Assembly: GCF_000014225.1 (NCBI RefSeq)
Contig: NC_008228.1
Location: 1,302,001 to 1,366,000, forward strand
DNA length: 64,000 nucleotides
Source: Paraglaciecola sp. T6c
Lineage (GTDB): Bacteria > Pseudomonadota > Gammaproteobacteria > Enterobacterales > Alteromonadaceae
Direction: 5' to 3'
The position numbers and the translations under genes are program-made. Under the pieces are notes generated by a model. That model did no database searches and was not told where the DNA came from. It saw only the letters and a program-made list of their open reading frames with translations. Position 1 is the stretch's first letter; every line of letters starts with the position of its first letter. This document shows positions 44,797-54,524 of this stretch, in pieces.

Positions 44797-47496
44797 TCAG
44801 CACTCCCATGACGCTATTGCGTCTGAATTTATACCGTAGCGCTCAATCGCTTGGCGACAAATATCTCGTTCGATAGCACCTTGGTCAGCTAAGGAGGTCA
44901 GCGCCGCTAGACACACGTGATAGCGGTCGATTTCGAAGAAATCACGCAAAGCTGTTCGTGTGTCGCTGCGGCCAAAACCATCTGTGCCTAGCACCGTAAA
45001 GCGAGGTTGAAGGTAAGATGCGATTAGTTGCGGTACGGCACGTACATAATCGGAAACGGCAATAACAGGATCACTCCCTCCCAAACAGCTTGTTAAGTGG
45101 CTCGAACGTTGCGCTGAATTGGGATGTAATCTGTTATGACGCTCTATTTCTCGAGCATCTCTGGCTAATTCGGTATAGCTAGTAACACTCCAAATTTCAG
45201 ATTCAATATTCCAGTCATTCGCTAAAACTTCAGCTGCTGCGATAGCCTCGAGCAAAATAGTGCCTGAACCAAGCAGGCGCACTTTTGCAACTGCTTTATT
45301 CACATGGCTGGTGTCGTAATGGTACATACCTTTAATAATATGGCTCTCAACGCCTTCAGGGAGCGAAGGTTGCGCGTAGTTTTCGTTCATTACAGTGATG
45401 TAGTAAAACTCGTCTTGTTGCTCTTCTAACATACGCCTTGCGCCATGATCGATGATCACTGCGAGCTCACAAGCAAATGCGGGATCGTAGGCGCGGCAAT
45501 TGGGAACGGTTGAAGCAATGAGATGGCTGTGGCCGTCTTGATGTTGTAATCCCTCACCACTTAGTGTTGTTTTACCGGCGGTTGCGCCCAATAGAAAGCC
45601 ACGCGCGCGCTGATCGGCGGCTGCCCAAATCAGGTCTCCTATTCGTTGAAAGCCAAACATGGAGTAGTAGATGTAAAATGGCAACATGCTGACGCCATGG
45701 GCTGAGTAGCTGGTGGCCGCCGCAGTCCATGAACTGATGGCCCCGGCTTCGTTGATTCCTTCTTCCAGTATCTGACCGTCTAATGCTTCTCGGTAACTGA
45801 GGATTGAGCCTATGTCTTCAGGCTCGTAGCTTTGACCCACGCGGGAATAGATACCGACCTGTTTAAATAGATTCGCCATGCCGAACGTGCGGGCTTCATC
45901 AGCGACTATTGGTACCACTCTTGGGCCCAACTTTTTGTCTTTAAGCAAATTCGTCATCATGCGCACAAAGGCCATCGTGGTAGACATTTCTTTGTTGTCG
46001 GCGTTTAGGGCAAAGCCACCGAATTTAGATAAATCAGGTACCTCAACCACGTCAGCGTGATTAGCACGTTTTGGCATGTACCCCCCTAAATTTTCACGCT
46101 TTTTCCGTAAGTAACGCATCTCTTCGCTGTCTTCATCAGGCCTATAGAATGAAAGGGATGCAGCTTGCTCATCATCGAGAGGGAGTTGAAAACGGTCACG
46201 GAAATCGAGAAGGGCGTCTTTGTCTAATTTTTTCTGTTGGTGCGTTGTCATTTTTCCTTGTCCAGCTTCGCCCATACCGAAGCCTTTTTTGGTTTGGGCA
46301 AGAATGACAGTGGGGCGACCTTTGTGCTGGGCTGCAGCGTGATAAGCAGCGTAAATTTTTACCAGATCGTGCCCGCCGCGCTTAAGTTGGTCGATTTGTT
46401 CATCTGTAAGCCCTTGAACAAGGTTTTTCAGGGCCTCGTTTTGGCCAAAAAAGCTGTCTCGATTAAAGCGCCCGTCTTTGGCGGCAAATGTCTGAAATTG
46501 GCCATCAACGGTATCAGCAAATGCGCGTACTAACGCACCTTGAGTATCTCGGGCGAATAGTCCATCCCAGTCAGAGCCCCAAACTAGTTTGACTGTGTTC
46601 CAACCTGCGCCACTAAACAGTGCTTCTAGCTCATCGATGATACGGCTATTGCCTCTAACTGGGCCGTCTAACCTTTGTAGGTTGCAATTGACTACCCATA
46701 CGAGGTTATCTAATCCTTCACGCGCCGCCATGGTTAGCGCAGACATGCTCTCTGGCTCATCCATTTCCCCGTCGCCGAACACCCCCCATACTTTGCGCTG
46801 AGAATTATCCTTCAAACCGCGGTGCTGCAAATAACGCATAAAGCGGGCTTGATAAATGGAACTGATAGGCCCTAGCCCCATTGAACCAGTAGGAAACTGC
46901 CAAAAATCTGGCATTAACCATGGATGCGGGTAACTGCATAGACCTTGCGCGCCAGCGCTCGACGCAGTGACTTCTTGGCGATAATGGAGTAAATCATTTT
47001 CGCTCAGGCGCCCTTCTAAAAATGCGCGTGCATAAACGCCCGGCGCGGAGTGCGGCTGGTAAAAGACTAAATCACCATTGATGTCATCGCCATCAGCATG
47101 GAAAAAGTGATTGAATCCAACTTCGAATAAATCAGCGGCGCTGGCATAGCTGGAAATGTGACCGCCTAATTCACCATAAGCCTTGTTGGCGCGTATCACC
47201 ATTGCAAGGGCGTTCCAGCGCATAATCGATACTAGTTTTTCTTCGATAGCGAGATCACCTGGGTAGGCAGGCTGTTGATCTACGGTGACGGTATTCACAT
47301 AGGGAGTGCCGTGTACGGGTTGCCAGCCGATACCTGGGTCGCGAGCAATTTTTGTGATCACATCCAGTATTGTGCGTGTGCGTTCAGGGCCAGCGTGAGC
47401 GACTAGCGCTTGCAGTGCCTCGCACCACTCAGCTAGTTCTTGGGCATCTTCATCATTAACCGCATCACGTAAATACGTATTGATATAGTGATTCAT
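44797..47496 (-). CDS. aceE: Pyruvate dehydrogenase E1, homodimeric type
   Basis: This 899-residue thiamine-diphosphate enzyme decarboxylates pyruvate and acetylates the lipoyl group of AceF. It belongs to the large homodimeric type; E. coli AceE has 887 residues. The TPP motif starts GDG at residues 241-243 and ends NCN at 270-272. The N-terminal HGTPYVNTV and GGHISSYASAADLFEVGFNHF segments and the C-terminal LGTDGFGRSDTR are family hallmarks. GAGAGGAA is the ribosome site. It forms an operon with aceF and lacks lpd (E3) and the PdhR regulator gene that accompany it in many gammaproteobacteria. The complex would borrow E3 from elsewhere. Confidence 0.93.
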   Translation of the reverse strand: MNHYINTYLRDAVNDEDAQELAEWCEALQALVAHAGPERTRTILDVITKIARDPGIGWQPVHGTPYVNTVTVDQQPAYPGDLAIEEKLVSIMRWNALAMVIRANKAYGELGGHISSYASAADLFEVGFNHFFHADGDDINGDLVFYQPHSAPGVYARAFLEGRLSENDLLHYRQEVTASSAGAQGLCSYPHPWLMPDFWQFPTGSMGLGPISSIYQARFMRYLQHRGLKDNSQRKVWGVFGDGEMDEPESMSALTMAAREGLDNLVWVVNCNLQRLDGPVRGNSRIIDELEALFSGAGWNTVKLVWGSDWDGLFARDTQGALVRAFADTVDGQFQTFAAKDGRFNRDSFFGQNEALKNLVQGLTDEQIDQLKRGGHDLVKIYAAYHAAAQHKGRPTVILAQTKKGFGMGEAGQGKMTTHQQKKLDKDALLDFRDRFQLPLDDEQAASLSFYRPDEDSEEMRYLRKKRENLGGYMPKRANHADVVEVPDLSKFGGFALNADNKEMSTTMAFVRMMTNLLKDKKLGPRVVPIVADEARTFGMANLFKQVGIYSRVGQSYEPEDIGSILSYREALDGQILEEGINEAGAISSWTAAATSYSAHGVSMLPFYIYYSMFGFQRIGDLIWAAADQRARGFLLGATAGKTTLSGEGLQHQDGHSHLIASTVPNCRAYDPAFACELAVIIDHGARRMLEEQQDEFYYITVMNENYAQPSLPEGVESHIIKGMYHYDTSHVNKAVAKVRLLGSGTILLEAIAAAEVLANDWNIESEIWSVTSYTELARDAREIERHNRLHPNSAQRSSHLTSCLGGSDPVIAVSDYVRAVPQLIASYLQPRFTVLGTDGFGRSDTRTALRDFFEIDRYHVCLAALTSLADQGAIERDICRQAIERYGINSDAIASWEC

Positions 47497-48102
47497 TTTT
47501 ATTCCTCTCGATGGGATTACTACAAAGTTTTTATTGTTAAAACGTACCTGAGTTCCTCTGGGTTTGAGGGGTAGCGCGTTGTTTCGGCTGTTTAAGACTC
47601 ACTTTTACTGGTTGTCTTGGGGTAGGCCATACCCATAAAACTGGTTTTGCACTTTAATCAGCCTACCTGCGTTATTCATGATGGGGCTGTTTCAATATTT
47701 GTAACATTCAATCACTTCCAAGCGTTGCTCAAACTCGTTGGTAGTGGCTTTGCAAAGGTATTGAAGGCTGCATTTAGCAGGCAAAATTCATTGTGTCGCC
47801 TCGCCTAGAGGGGAGGTTTAATGTGTTTCAAAAGATGCTTGTTGCAGGGGGAGTTAGCAAATAGGAAATTCTAATGCGGTATTAAATATTGCTATTGGTT
47901 GTTAAATTAATATTTATTTATTGTTAAATGAGGTTGGGGTTTTGACCCCGGCTGTGATTATTATTTTGTCTTTTTGATTATGAGATCAGGGCACTGATAT
48001 AACTAATCACGTGGGCTGTCACATCAGGCAAAGCAACGATGACAAATTTGGGGTTGTATATTCAACTCGTTTAAACGTTGAATTCTCGAGGATAGTATTA
48101 AA
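47497..48102. other. Divergent promoter region, aceE and hydrolase
   Basis: These 606 bases hold no visible gene. There is a small inverted repeat GGGTA-GGCCA-TACCC at 47620-47634 between two direct ACTGGTT copies (47607-47613 and 47640-47646). An AT-rich segment carries TTGTTAAAT twice, at 47899 and 47920. I did not see a PdhR box. Confidence 0.4.
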
Positions 48103-49659
48103 ATGAAAATGATCGGATCAATACCTATGCGTACCACTTATCTGTATTCACAACTTTCGAAGATAACTGGTTATCTAGTGAGCTGTCGGGGTCATAGGTG
48201 CTCAATGTTGCAGTTGCTCGGGGCTGTTGTCGTTTCTCTTGGAGTAAGCCTTACGGTATCGGCTCGAGCCGAAGAACAAAAAGAGCCTGCACATTATTGG
48301 AATTTTCCACAAGCTCCAGAGTCAACCAGCATGACGCCGTCAAAATTAAAATACATAGACATTAAAGACACCATTGCAATCAGAGGGACAGAGTATCGTA
48401 TTCGGGTACCTGAAAATTGGAACGGCACTTTGATAAGTGATCTTGATTATTATCACGCGGCCGAATCACCGAAGTATCTGAAGCTACTTGAGCGAGGTTA
48501 TGCTTTTTCGGGAACGCTGCGTCGTCCTGAGCGACTTGAACATTACGATCCTGCTCATGAGATACATGATTTGGTCTCAGTACTGGACATTTTCGCAGAA
48601 AAATTTGGTAAACCACAACGGACAATTCAGTACGGTTGTTCTGGCGGTGGTAATGTGGCAACAGGCATGGCTGAAATTCATCCAGATCGTATCGATGGCG
48701 CCATTTCAGCTGGTGCGCCAACGAGTCCTTGGTTTACGAATTCTTCACTTGATGGCTTCTTTGTTTTGAAATCTTTGATCGCTCCAGAGTTGCCCATAGT
48801 GAACCTTCCATTGCATGGGGATGAGATCAAAGAAATTGGTGCAGCTTGGCGTGAAGCCATAGAAAACGCCCAAAAAACGCCTGAAGGTCGCGCACGTATT
48901 GCGCTGGCCGTCACTATCGGTCAATGGCCTGGTTGGGGGGGGACGTTTGGTCTAAATGCGCAAGCTAGTATGCCGGAACCCGAGGTTAACGATGTGGATG
49001 CGTTGCAAGAAAGTATGTATCAAACCGTATCTTTGGTGCTGCCTTCTGAGCGTACTTTTGGTCACACTATGCTTGAACGCGCGGCACCGGGGCAGTTACG
49101 CTGGAATACCGGTATCGACTATCGAGCGTTCTTCAAAAATGGTAATCCATCTTATCAAAAGGCTGTTGAAGCGCTTTATGAAAAAGCTGGATTGAATTTA
49201 ATTGACGAGCTTAATCAGGTGAATTCATCTACTAGAGTCGCGGCCGATCCCGAAGCGATACGTTGGTGGAGCGCTCCGGGGCGAACACATGTAGGAAAGC
49301 CAAAAGTACCTTTGTTACGTCTGCATGATAATGGTGATTTGTTAGTGTACCCGAGCATGGTCAAAGGGTATGAATCTTTAGTGGCTGAAAACGGTTATTC
49401 AGAGTTGTTTCGCAGCGCTTATGTTAATCGAGCGGGGCATTGTACCTATAGCGTGGCGGAGGTTGCTGCGGCTATTGATACCGTTGAACAGCGGATTAAA
49501 ACAGGGGAGTGGCCCAGTACATCACCTGATTCTCTTAATGCCTTAGGCAAAAGGTTAGACTCAGACGGTGAGACGCAATTCTATAATTATAGCGGTGTGA
49601 AGAAATACAATCGTGTGTGGGTTCCTACGGCGAAAGATTTTATAGGCGCTCCAAAATAG
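48103..49659 (+). CDS. Secreted tannase/feruloyl-esterase-like alpha/beta hydrolase (CS-D-HC motif)
   Basis: This 518-residue protein is an alpha/beta hydrolase with a long N-terminal leader; a signal-peptide-like stretch runs to about residue 56 (LLGAVVVSLGVSLTVSARA). The start at 48103 follows GAGG; an ATG at 48205 is an alternative that would start right at the hydrophobic stretch. The nucleophile lies in QYGCSGGGN with Cys179-Ser180, and the His in RAGHCTYS is His446-Cys447. A Cys before Ser and a Cys after His, with Asp409 or Asp412 between, match the CS-D-HC motif of tannases and feruloyl esterases, in which the two Cys form a disulfide. It likely cleaves ester bonds outside the cytoplasm. 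It opens the catabolic cluster that follows. Confidence 0.78.
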   Translation: MKMIGSIPMRTTYLYSQLSKITGYLVSCRGHRCSMLQLLGAVVVSLGVSLTVSARAEEQKEPAHYWNFPQAPESTSMTPSKLKYIDIKDTIAIRGTEYRIRVPENWNGTLISDLDYYHAAESPKYLKLLERGYAFSGTLRRPERLEHYDPAHEIHDLVSVLDIFAEKFGKPQRTIQYGCSGGGNVATGMAEIHPDRIDGAISAGAPTSPWFTNSSLDGFFVLKSLIAPELPIVNLPLHGDEIKEIGAAWREAIENAQKTPEGRARIALAVTIGQWPGWGGTFGLNAQASMPEPEVNDVDALQESMYQTVSLVLPSERTFGHTMLERAAPGQLRWNTGIDYRAFFKNGNPSYQKAVEALYEKAGLNLIDELNQVNSSTRVAADPEAIRWWSAPGRTHVGKPKVPLLRLHDNGDLLVYPSMVKGYESLVAENGYSELFRSAYVNRAGHCTYSVAEVAAAIDTVEQRIKTGEWPSTSPDSLNALGKRLDSDGETQFYNYSGVKKYNRVWVPTAKDFIGAPK

Positions 49660-50174
49660 TAAACACATATGCAATATGTACCCTGATTTTACTCTCAGCT
49701 AAGTGCGTTAGAGCGTGCTTAGCTTCTTCCATTTTAGCGTATTTAATTCACGTATCTACAGACTGTTTTTAGAAAGAAAGTAAAGGTTGAATCCTTATAC
49801 AACAGGCCCTGTGAGCAAATTTCAATGTTTTTTAAGCGGTAATTTACCCGCACCTTAAGGTGTATAAATTGAGCCATAAGTTTAATCGATAGCGCATCGA
49901 TATTTGATATTAGCAATAGCATCTTTAGTTCCTTAACATCCACTTAACGTCATTGTAACAATCGTTGCTGAGCGAAGATTAAAATTAAGAACAACGCATG
50001 ACGTACAGTGAAAAGCATCTTAAAGCACGCAATATGCTTCTCAATTTAATAAATGCTAACAAACGTCATGAGATGCATCGCTTGTGACAGATCACCGATA
50101 TACGGAGTCTCCACTATGTGTAGAGAAATGTTGGATTCGACTAACCACGGAATATTCTTTAAAGAGGAAAAAAT
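49660..50174. other. Intergenic region with hydrolase terminator and TonB receptor promoter
   Basis: No convincing gene lies in these 515 bases. A terminator-like hairpin at 49697-49737 follows the hydrolase. The last 200 bases are AT-rich and lead to the TonB receptor gene with an AGAGGAA ribosome site. Confidence 0.4.
49697..49737 (+). terminator. Terminator after tannase-like hydrolase
   Basis: AGCTAAG at 49697-49703 pairs with CTTAGCT at 49718-49724, with further partial pairing inside. A pyrimidine-rich tail with several Ts follows. Confidence 0.6.
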
Positions 50175-52994
50175 ATGAGCGTCCATAAGCAGTTCCGCCT
50201 TAAAAATAATATGTTTAGTAGTTTAGTACCAGGAATAGTGCTTCTGTCATGTTTTCCGTCATTCACACATGCCCAGCAAGAAACAAGTGAATTGACCAAG
50301 CAAGAAAAGCAAGCAGACGCATCTGATATTGAACAGGTTGTCATAACAGGTTCACGATTGCGTCAAGATGGGTCTATGGCTCCAACTCCCGTCACAGTTC
50401 TTTCAAGTGATGAAATTGAAGCTGGTGGCAAAACCAATATCGCAGACTTTATTAATGATTTGCCACAATTACAAAACTCAAGCACGCCCCGTTCTATTGG
50501 TTTTACGTCTAGCTCAGGTTTACAAGGCGCAAATTTACTGAATCTACGTAACCTTGGAACAAACCGAACACTGGTTTTACTTGACGGTCGCCGCGTTGTT
50601 CCTGGGGTACCTACGGGCTCCGTTGATTTAAGTCTGTTGCCAAGTGCATTGGTTAAACGCGTAGATATCGTAACCGGTGGGGCTTCTGCAGCATATGGGG
50701 CTGACGCAGTAGCTGGCGTCGTAAACTTAGTACTTGATACAAAATACACAGGTGTAAAAGCGCATATTCAAGGCGGCAGTTCATCTGAAGGTGATGCAGA
50801 GAGTAAGTCCGGCTCAATTGCTGGAGGGACCAGTTTTGCCAACGGTCGAGGTCACGTGGTAGGTAACATTGAATACGCTGAAAACAAGGCCGCTTTTGCG
50901 AGTGAACGAGACTGGGCTAAAAGCAAAAGTATTGTCCCGAATCCAAATTACACCCAAGGTGGCGCAGAGCATGAGCGCATTATTGTAGACAGTGGATTGG
51001 GCCTAGCAACACCAGGGGGCTTAATCATCAACACTCCTCTGCGTGGTACGCAATTTGACGACAATGGTAACCCTGTTCCCTTCGATTTCGGCGCGCCCAC
51101 AGGAAACGGGTTTATCGCAGTCAGCCCAGACGCCTATAACCCTATTGCGTTGCAACAACTTATTGCACCGTTAGAGCGATACAGCGGTTTTATGCACGCC
51201 ACTTACGATCTGACTGAAAACACGACCATTTATGGTGAAGCGTCTTACGGTAAATCCACCGTTCGTCAAGAAACGTTACCGTTATTCCGCTTTGCAAATC
51301 AAGTGGTGCAGAATGATAACCCGTATCTTGACGCTGTGACTGCGCAAAGACTAAGCGATGCCGGTGAAAGTACTTTCGTACTCGGCAAATTAGGTGTGAA
51401 CCTTGGTGTGGCTGAACCGGTTGGTGAAAGGGAAATTCAACGTTACCTTGTGGGAGTTGACGGCGAACTAAGCGGTGATTGGTCGTGGAGCGCTTATTAT
51501 CAGTATGGGGATGTCGATATTAATGTTCGCGCCCAAAATAACCCAATCGTATCGCGTTTTATTTTGGCTGCTGATGCCGTTACCGATGATGCTGGTAACG
51601 TCGTATGCCGATCATCGCTAAGCGATTCAGGCAATGGTTGTTTACCTTACAATGTATTTGGCAATCAACCTGTTGCTGATGATGTAAAGGCCTACCTTAC
51701 TGGCACTGCCGTGTCTAACCAAAAATTAAAGCAACACGTTTGGTCAGCGAGCATGACGGGTGTTGTTGCAGATCTTTGGGCTGGGCCGCTGACTGCGGCT
51801 TTTGGCGCTGATTATCGCAAAGAGTCCGGCTCAGGGGATGCTGATGAGCAATCTATGAACAATGAATTTTTTGTGGGGAATTTCAAACCCTTCTCAGGCA
51901 AGGTAAATGTCAAAGAGGGATATTTAGAACTTGGCTTACCGGTTCTGGATGATATGGACTATGGAACAATAGACATCAACTCTGCTATTCGCTGGACCGA
52001 TTATAGCAATAGTGGCTCAGTTAGAACGTGGAAGGCAGGGGTTATCTACTCTCCTATTGATGAGCTTCGTTTTCGCGTAACACGTTCTAGCGATATTCGT
52101 GCGCCAAACATCAACGATTTATTCAGTGGGGGACTCGTTAGAGCCTCAGCAGTGAATGACCCATTCAGAGACGGTGAATCTACCCAGTATTTAGAGCGTT
52201 CAGGCGGTAACCCAGATCTTCGCCCCGAAGAAGCTGACACTTTGACTGTGGGAGGTTCATATGCCCCAGATTGGTTGCCAGGTTTTAGCATGTCTGTAGA
52301 TTATTTCGATATAGATATAAACGATGCGATTGGCGATATTTCATCGCAAAATATTCTCGACAATTGCTTTGAAGGCCAAACAGAATACTGCGCCTATGTC
52401 GCGCGCAATAGTGACGGTCTTGTCACCCAGATATCGAAACTACCATTTAACTTTCAAGCCGAGCAAATGACCGGCGTTGACATGGAATTCGCTTACACCA
52501 TGGAGCTAGGGGAGGGCGAGTTAAAAATGCGCGCTTTCGCTACCCACGTTACCAAGCTTTCTATAGGCGTACCAGGAACGCTCAACTTTGTTAGTCGCAA
52601 GGGAGAGGTTGGCAACAATGCTGGTGGAGCTGATTCAGGTGCCCCAGATTGGCGCGGAATTGGCAACATTGGTTATGAAACACATGGCGGAACAAATATT
52701 GGCGCCACATTGCGCTTCATTGGTGAAGCTAAAGTAGAGAGCGACTTTGCCAGTAATTACTTGCAGGGCAACGACGTGCCGTCACGCACTTATCTCGATT
52801 TGAATATCTCCCAGAAATTCGATTTATCCTCGGGCACCTTAAAGGTATTCGCTGTAGTCGATAACGTATTCGATCGAGACCCTCCGGTGGTTGTTTCGCT
52901 TCAAGGTACGTCACCATTAGATCTACCTACCAATGGCGCTTTATACGACACAATTGGACGAACTATACGTATTGGGGCGCGTGTTGAGTTTTGA
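50175..52994 (+). CDS. TonB-dependent outer-membrane receptor
   Basis: This 939-residue outer-membrane receptor has a signal peptide (SLVPGIVLLSCFPSFTHAQ) and a TonB box-like IEQVVITGSRL near residue 55. A plug domain with LVLLDGRRVVPGVPTG and KRVDIVTGGASAAYGADAVAGVVNLVLD follows, then a large barrel ending in IRIGARVEF. The plug signatures resemble those of TonB receptors of marine bacteria that import carbohydrates, aromatics or other plant- and algae-derived compounds. It lies between a secreted CS-D-HC hydrolase and a 2-hydroxycarboxylate transporter on the same strand, so it likely imports the substrate or its esters. AGAGGAA is the ribosome site. Substrate identity is inferred. Confidence 0.92.
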   Translation: MSVHKQFRLKNNMFSSLVPGIVLLSCFPSFTHAQQETSELTKQEKQADASDIEQVVITGSRLRQDGSMAPTPVTVLSSDEIEAGGKTNIADFINDLPQLQNSSTPRSIGFTSSSGLQGANLLNLRNLGTNRTLVLLDGRRVVPGVPTGSVDLSLLPSALVKRVDIVTGGASAAYGADAVAGVVNLVLDTKYTGVKAHIQGGSSSEGDAESKSGSIAGGTSFANGRGHVVGNIEYAENKAAFASERDWAKSKSIVPNPNYTQGGAEHERIIVDSGLGLATPGGLIINTPLRGTQFDDNGNPVPFDFGAPTGNGFIAVSPDAYNPIALQQLIAPLERYSGFMHATYDLTENTTIYGEASYGKSTVRQETLPLFRFANQVVQNDNPYLDAVTAQRLSDAGESTFVLGKLGVNLGVAEPVGEREIQRYLVGVDGELSGDWSWSAYYQYGDVDINVRAQNNPIVSRFILAADAVTDDAGNVVCRSSLSDSGNGCLPYNVFGNQPVADDVKAYLTGTAVSNQKLKQHVWSASMTGVVADLWAGPLTAAFGADYRKESGSGDADEQSMNNEFFVGNFKPFSGKVNVKEGYLELGLPVLDDMDYGTIDINSAIRWTDYSNSGSVRTWKAGVIYSPIDELRFRVTRSSDIRAPNINDLFSGGLVRASAVNDPFRDGESTQYLERSGGNPDLRPEEADTLTVGGSYAPDWLPGFSMSVDYFDIDINDAIGDISSQNILDNCFEGQTEYCAYVARNSDGLVTQISKLPFNFQAEQMTGVDMEFAYTMELGEGELKMRAFATHVTKLSIGVPGTLNFVSRKGEVGNNAGGADSGAPDWRGIGNIGYETHGGTNIGATLRFIGEAKVESDFASNYLQGNDVPSRTYLDLNISQKFDLSSGTLKVFAVVDNVFDRDPPVVVSLQGTSPLDLPTNGALYDTIGRTIRIGARVEF

Positions 52995-53167
52995 TCTCAA
53001 TGACCCGCAGGCGCTTGGATTAGCCGGCGCCTTGAGCATTATGGTGCGGGGCGAGCCTACATCAAGCGGCTCTGTCGCTAAGTCTGTTTGTGTTGGATGT
53101 TCAAAAAAGTTCGATTCAGCTCACTGTTACACTACGGGTCTATAAACCTGTTTTTTGAGAGAAGAAT

Positions 53168-54508
53168 ATGCAAACAAAGCGCGCTGACGTGGAAACGTCA
53201 AACAACAAGAGAACTGTGATGAATACACTTTTCGATACGAGTAAATCGTTTGACCTTCAAGGTATACCGATGGGGCTCTTCGTACTGATAGCGATAACGT
53301 CAGTGGCGATACTTCAACTTGACGAGTTGAAAACGGTTGGTGTGGTGGGCGCGTTTGCAGTGTTATGGACGATAGGTTTGTTTTTTTATGCACTGGGAGA
53401 ACGGGTGAAGCTGTTGAAATCGGTATTGGGTGGCGGGCTAGTGGTCGCTTATTTCGGTGCGGCACTAACGGCTAACTCAGGAGCCATTAATACGGGAGAT
53501 ATTAAGTATGTCCAATCTTTCATTATTGAAAACCGTTTTTTGTACTTTGTTCTCGCTGCATTACTTATCAGCAGCATTATCAGTGTCAAGACAGAGGTAT
53601 TAAAAGCGGCTTTGATGTCTTACGCCCCTATCATTTTAGGTGGGTTGTCGCTTGCTGCCATATTCGGGGTTCTTGCCGGAATGATGGCAGGTGTGCCTAC
53701 AGAGCGCGTATTGATAATGTACTTTTTACCGATTATGGGAGGTGGAACAGGCGCCGGTGCTATTCCTATGTCTGAAGTGTATGCCGAAGCGACAGGGAAC
53801 AGCGCCGCAGATTACTTCAATTATGCAATCGGCGTACTGACGCTAGGTAATATCGTCGCGATTATCACAGCATCATCACTCAATATGCTGGGTAATAAGT
53901 TAACTTTTCTAAGTGGGAAGGGGCAGTTAGTAAAGGGACAAGAAGATGTTGATGATGAACTCAAGTCGGCACAGCCGACAGACGTAAATACTCATGCAGC
54001 GACAGTCTTGGTTGTCAGTTTGTTGCTTGTTGGCGTCGTGCTTTCGGCGACAGTAGGACTGATGCACTTATTTGCTTGGGTCACTGTGATTGCTGTTGTG
54101 ATGAACCTGACTGGCGTCGTCAGTGACTCGATGAAAACTGCGCTGCTTTTGTTATCACAATGGTGCATTAAAGCTTTTTTGGTCACCATTTTGGCAGCCT
54201 TTGGGTTGTCTGCAGACTTTGAGGTGATTGCTCAACTCTTTGACCCCGGAAGTCTTTTTATCATTGTTTCCATCGTTTTGGGCGCCGCAATTGGCGCGGG
54301 AGTCGTTGCCCACTTTGTTAAGTGTTATCCGATCGAGGGGGCCCTTGCCGGGGGACTTTGTATGGCAAACGCCGGTGGAGCAGGTGATTTACAGGTCTTA
54401 AGTGCTGCACGACGTTTAAGTTTATACCCCTATGCGCAAATATCTTCTCGTATCGGCGGAGCTCTCATGTTGGTTCTTGCCAGCTACTTTTTTAAACTAT
54501 TCACTTGA
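53168..54508 (+). CDS. 2-hydroxycarboxylate transporter (CitS/2HCT family)
   Basis: This is a 446-residue inner-membrane symporter of the 2-hydroxycarboxylate transporter family, whose members take up citrate, malate or similar acids with Na+ or H+. The two family loop motifs are GGGTGAGAIPMSE at about residue 191 and ANAGGAGD at 400-407, one in each half. An Arg at residue 428 (SSRIGGAL) lies where 2HCT proteins have the substrate-carboxylate-binding arginine. About eleven membrane helices are seen. The length equals that of Klebsiella CitS. It starts 174 bases after the TonB receptor and the AtuA-family gene begins 16 bases after its stop, so transporter and AtuA are probably co-transcribed. 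Confidence 0.9.
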   Translation: MQTKRADVETSNNKRTVMNTLFDTSKSFDLQGIPMGLFVLIAITSVAILQLDELKTVGVVGAFAVLWTIGLFFYALGERVKLLKSVLGGGLVVAYFGAALTANSGAINTGDIKYVQSFIIENRFLYFVLAALLISSIISVKTEVLKAALMSYAPIILGGLSLAAIFGVLAGMMAGVPTERVLIMYFLPIMGGGTGAGAIPMSEVYAEATGNSAADYFNYAIGVLTLGNIVAIITASSLNMLGNKLTFLSGKGQLVKGQEDVDDELKSAQPTDVNTHAATVLVVSLLLVGVVLSATVGLMHLFAWVTVIAVVMNLTGVVSDSMKTALLLLSQWCIKAFLVTILAAFGLSADFEVIAQLFDPGSLFIIVSIVLGAAIGAGVVAHFVKCYPIEGALAGGLCMANAGGAGDLQVLSAARRLSLYPYAQISSRIGGALMLVLASYFFKLFT

Positions 54509-54524
54509 TTTAATTGGATTTAAA

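Noticed and set aside
47497-48102. PdhR operator upstream of aceE
   Set aside because: No AATTGGT-N3-ACCAATT-like sequence is visible; only a weaker GGGTA/TACCC dyad is present.
49743-49943. 66-codon frame on the minus strand
   Set aside because: It lies in AT-rich intergenic DNA between same-strand genes, with no ribosome site or family resemblance.
54432-54524. Upstream start for the AtuA-family gene
   Set aside because: It would overlap the transporter gene by 77 bases, and the family begins at the ATG at 54525.
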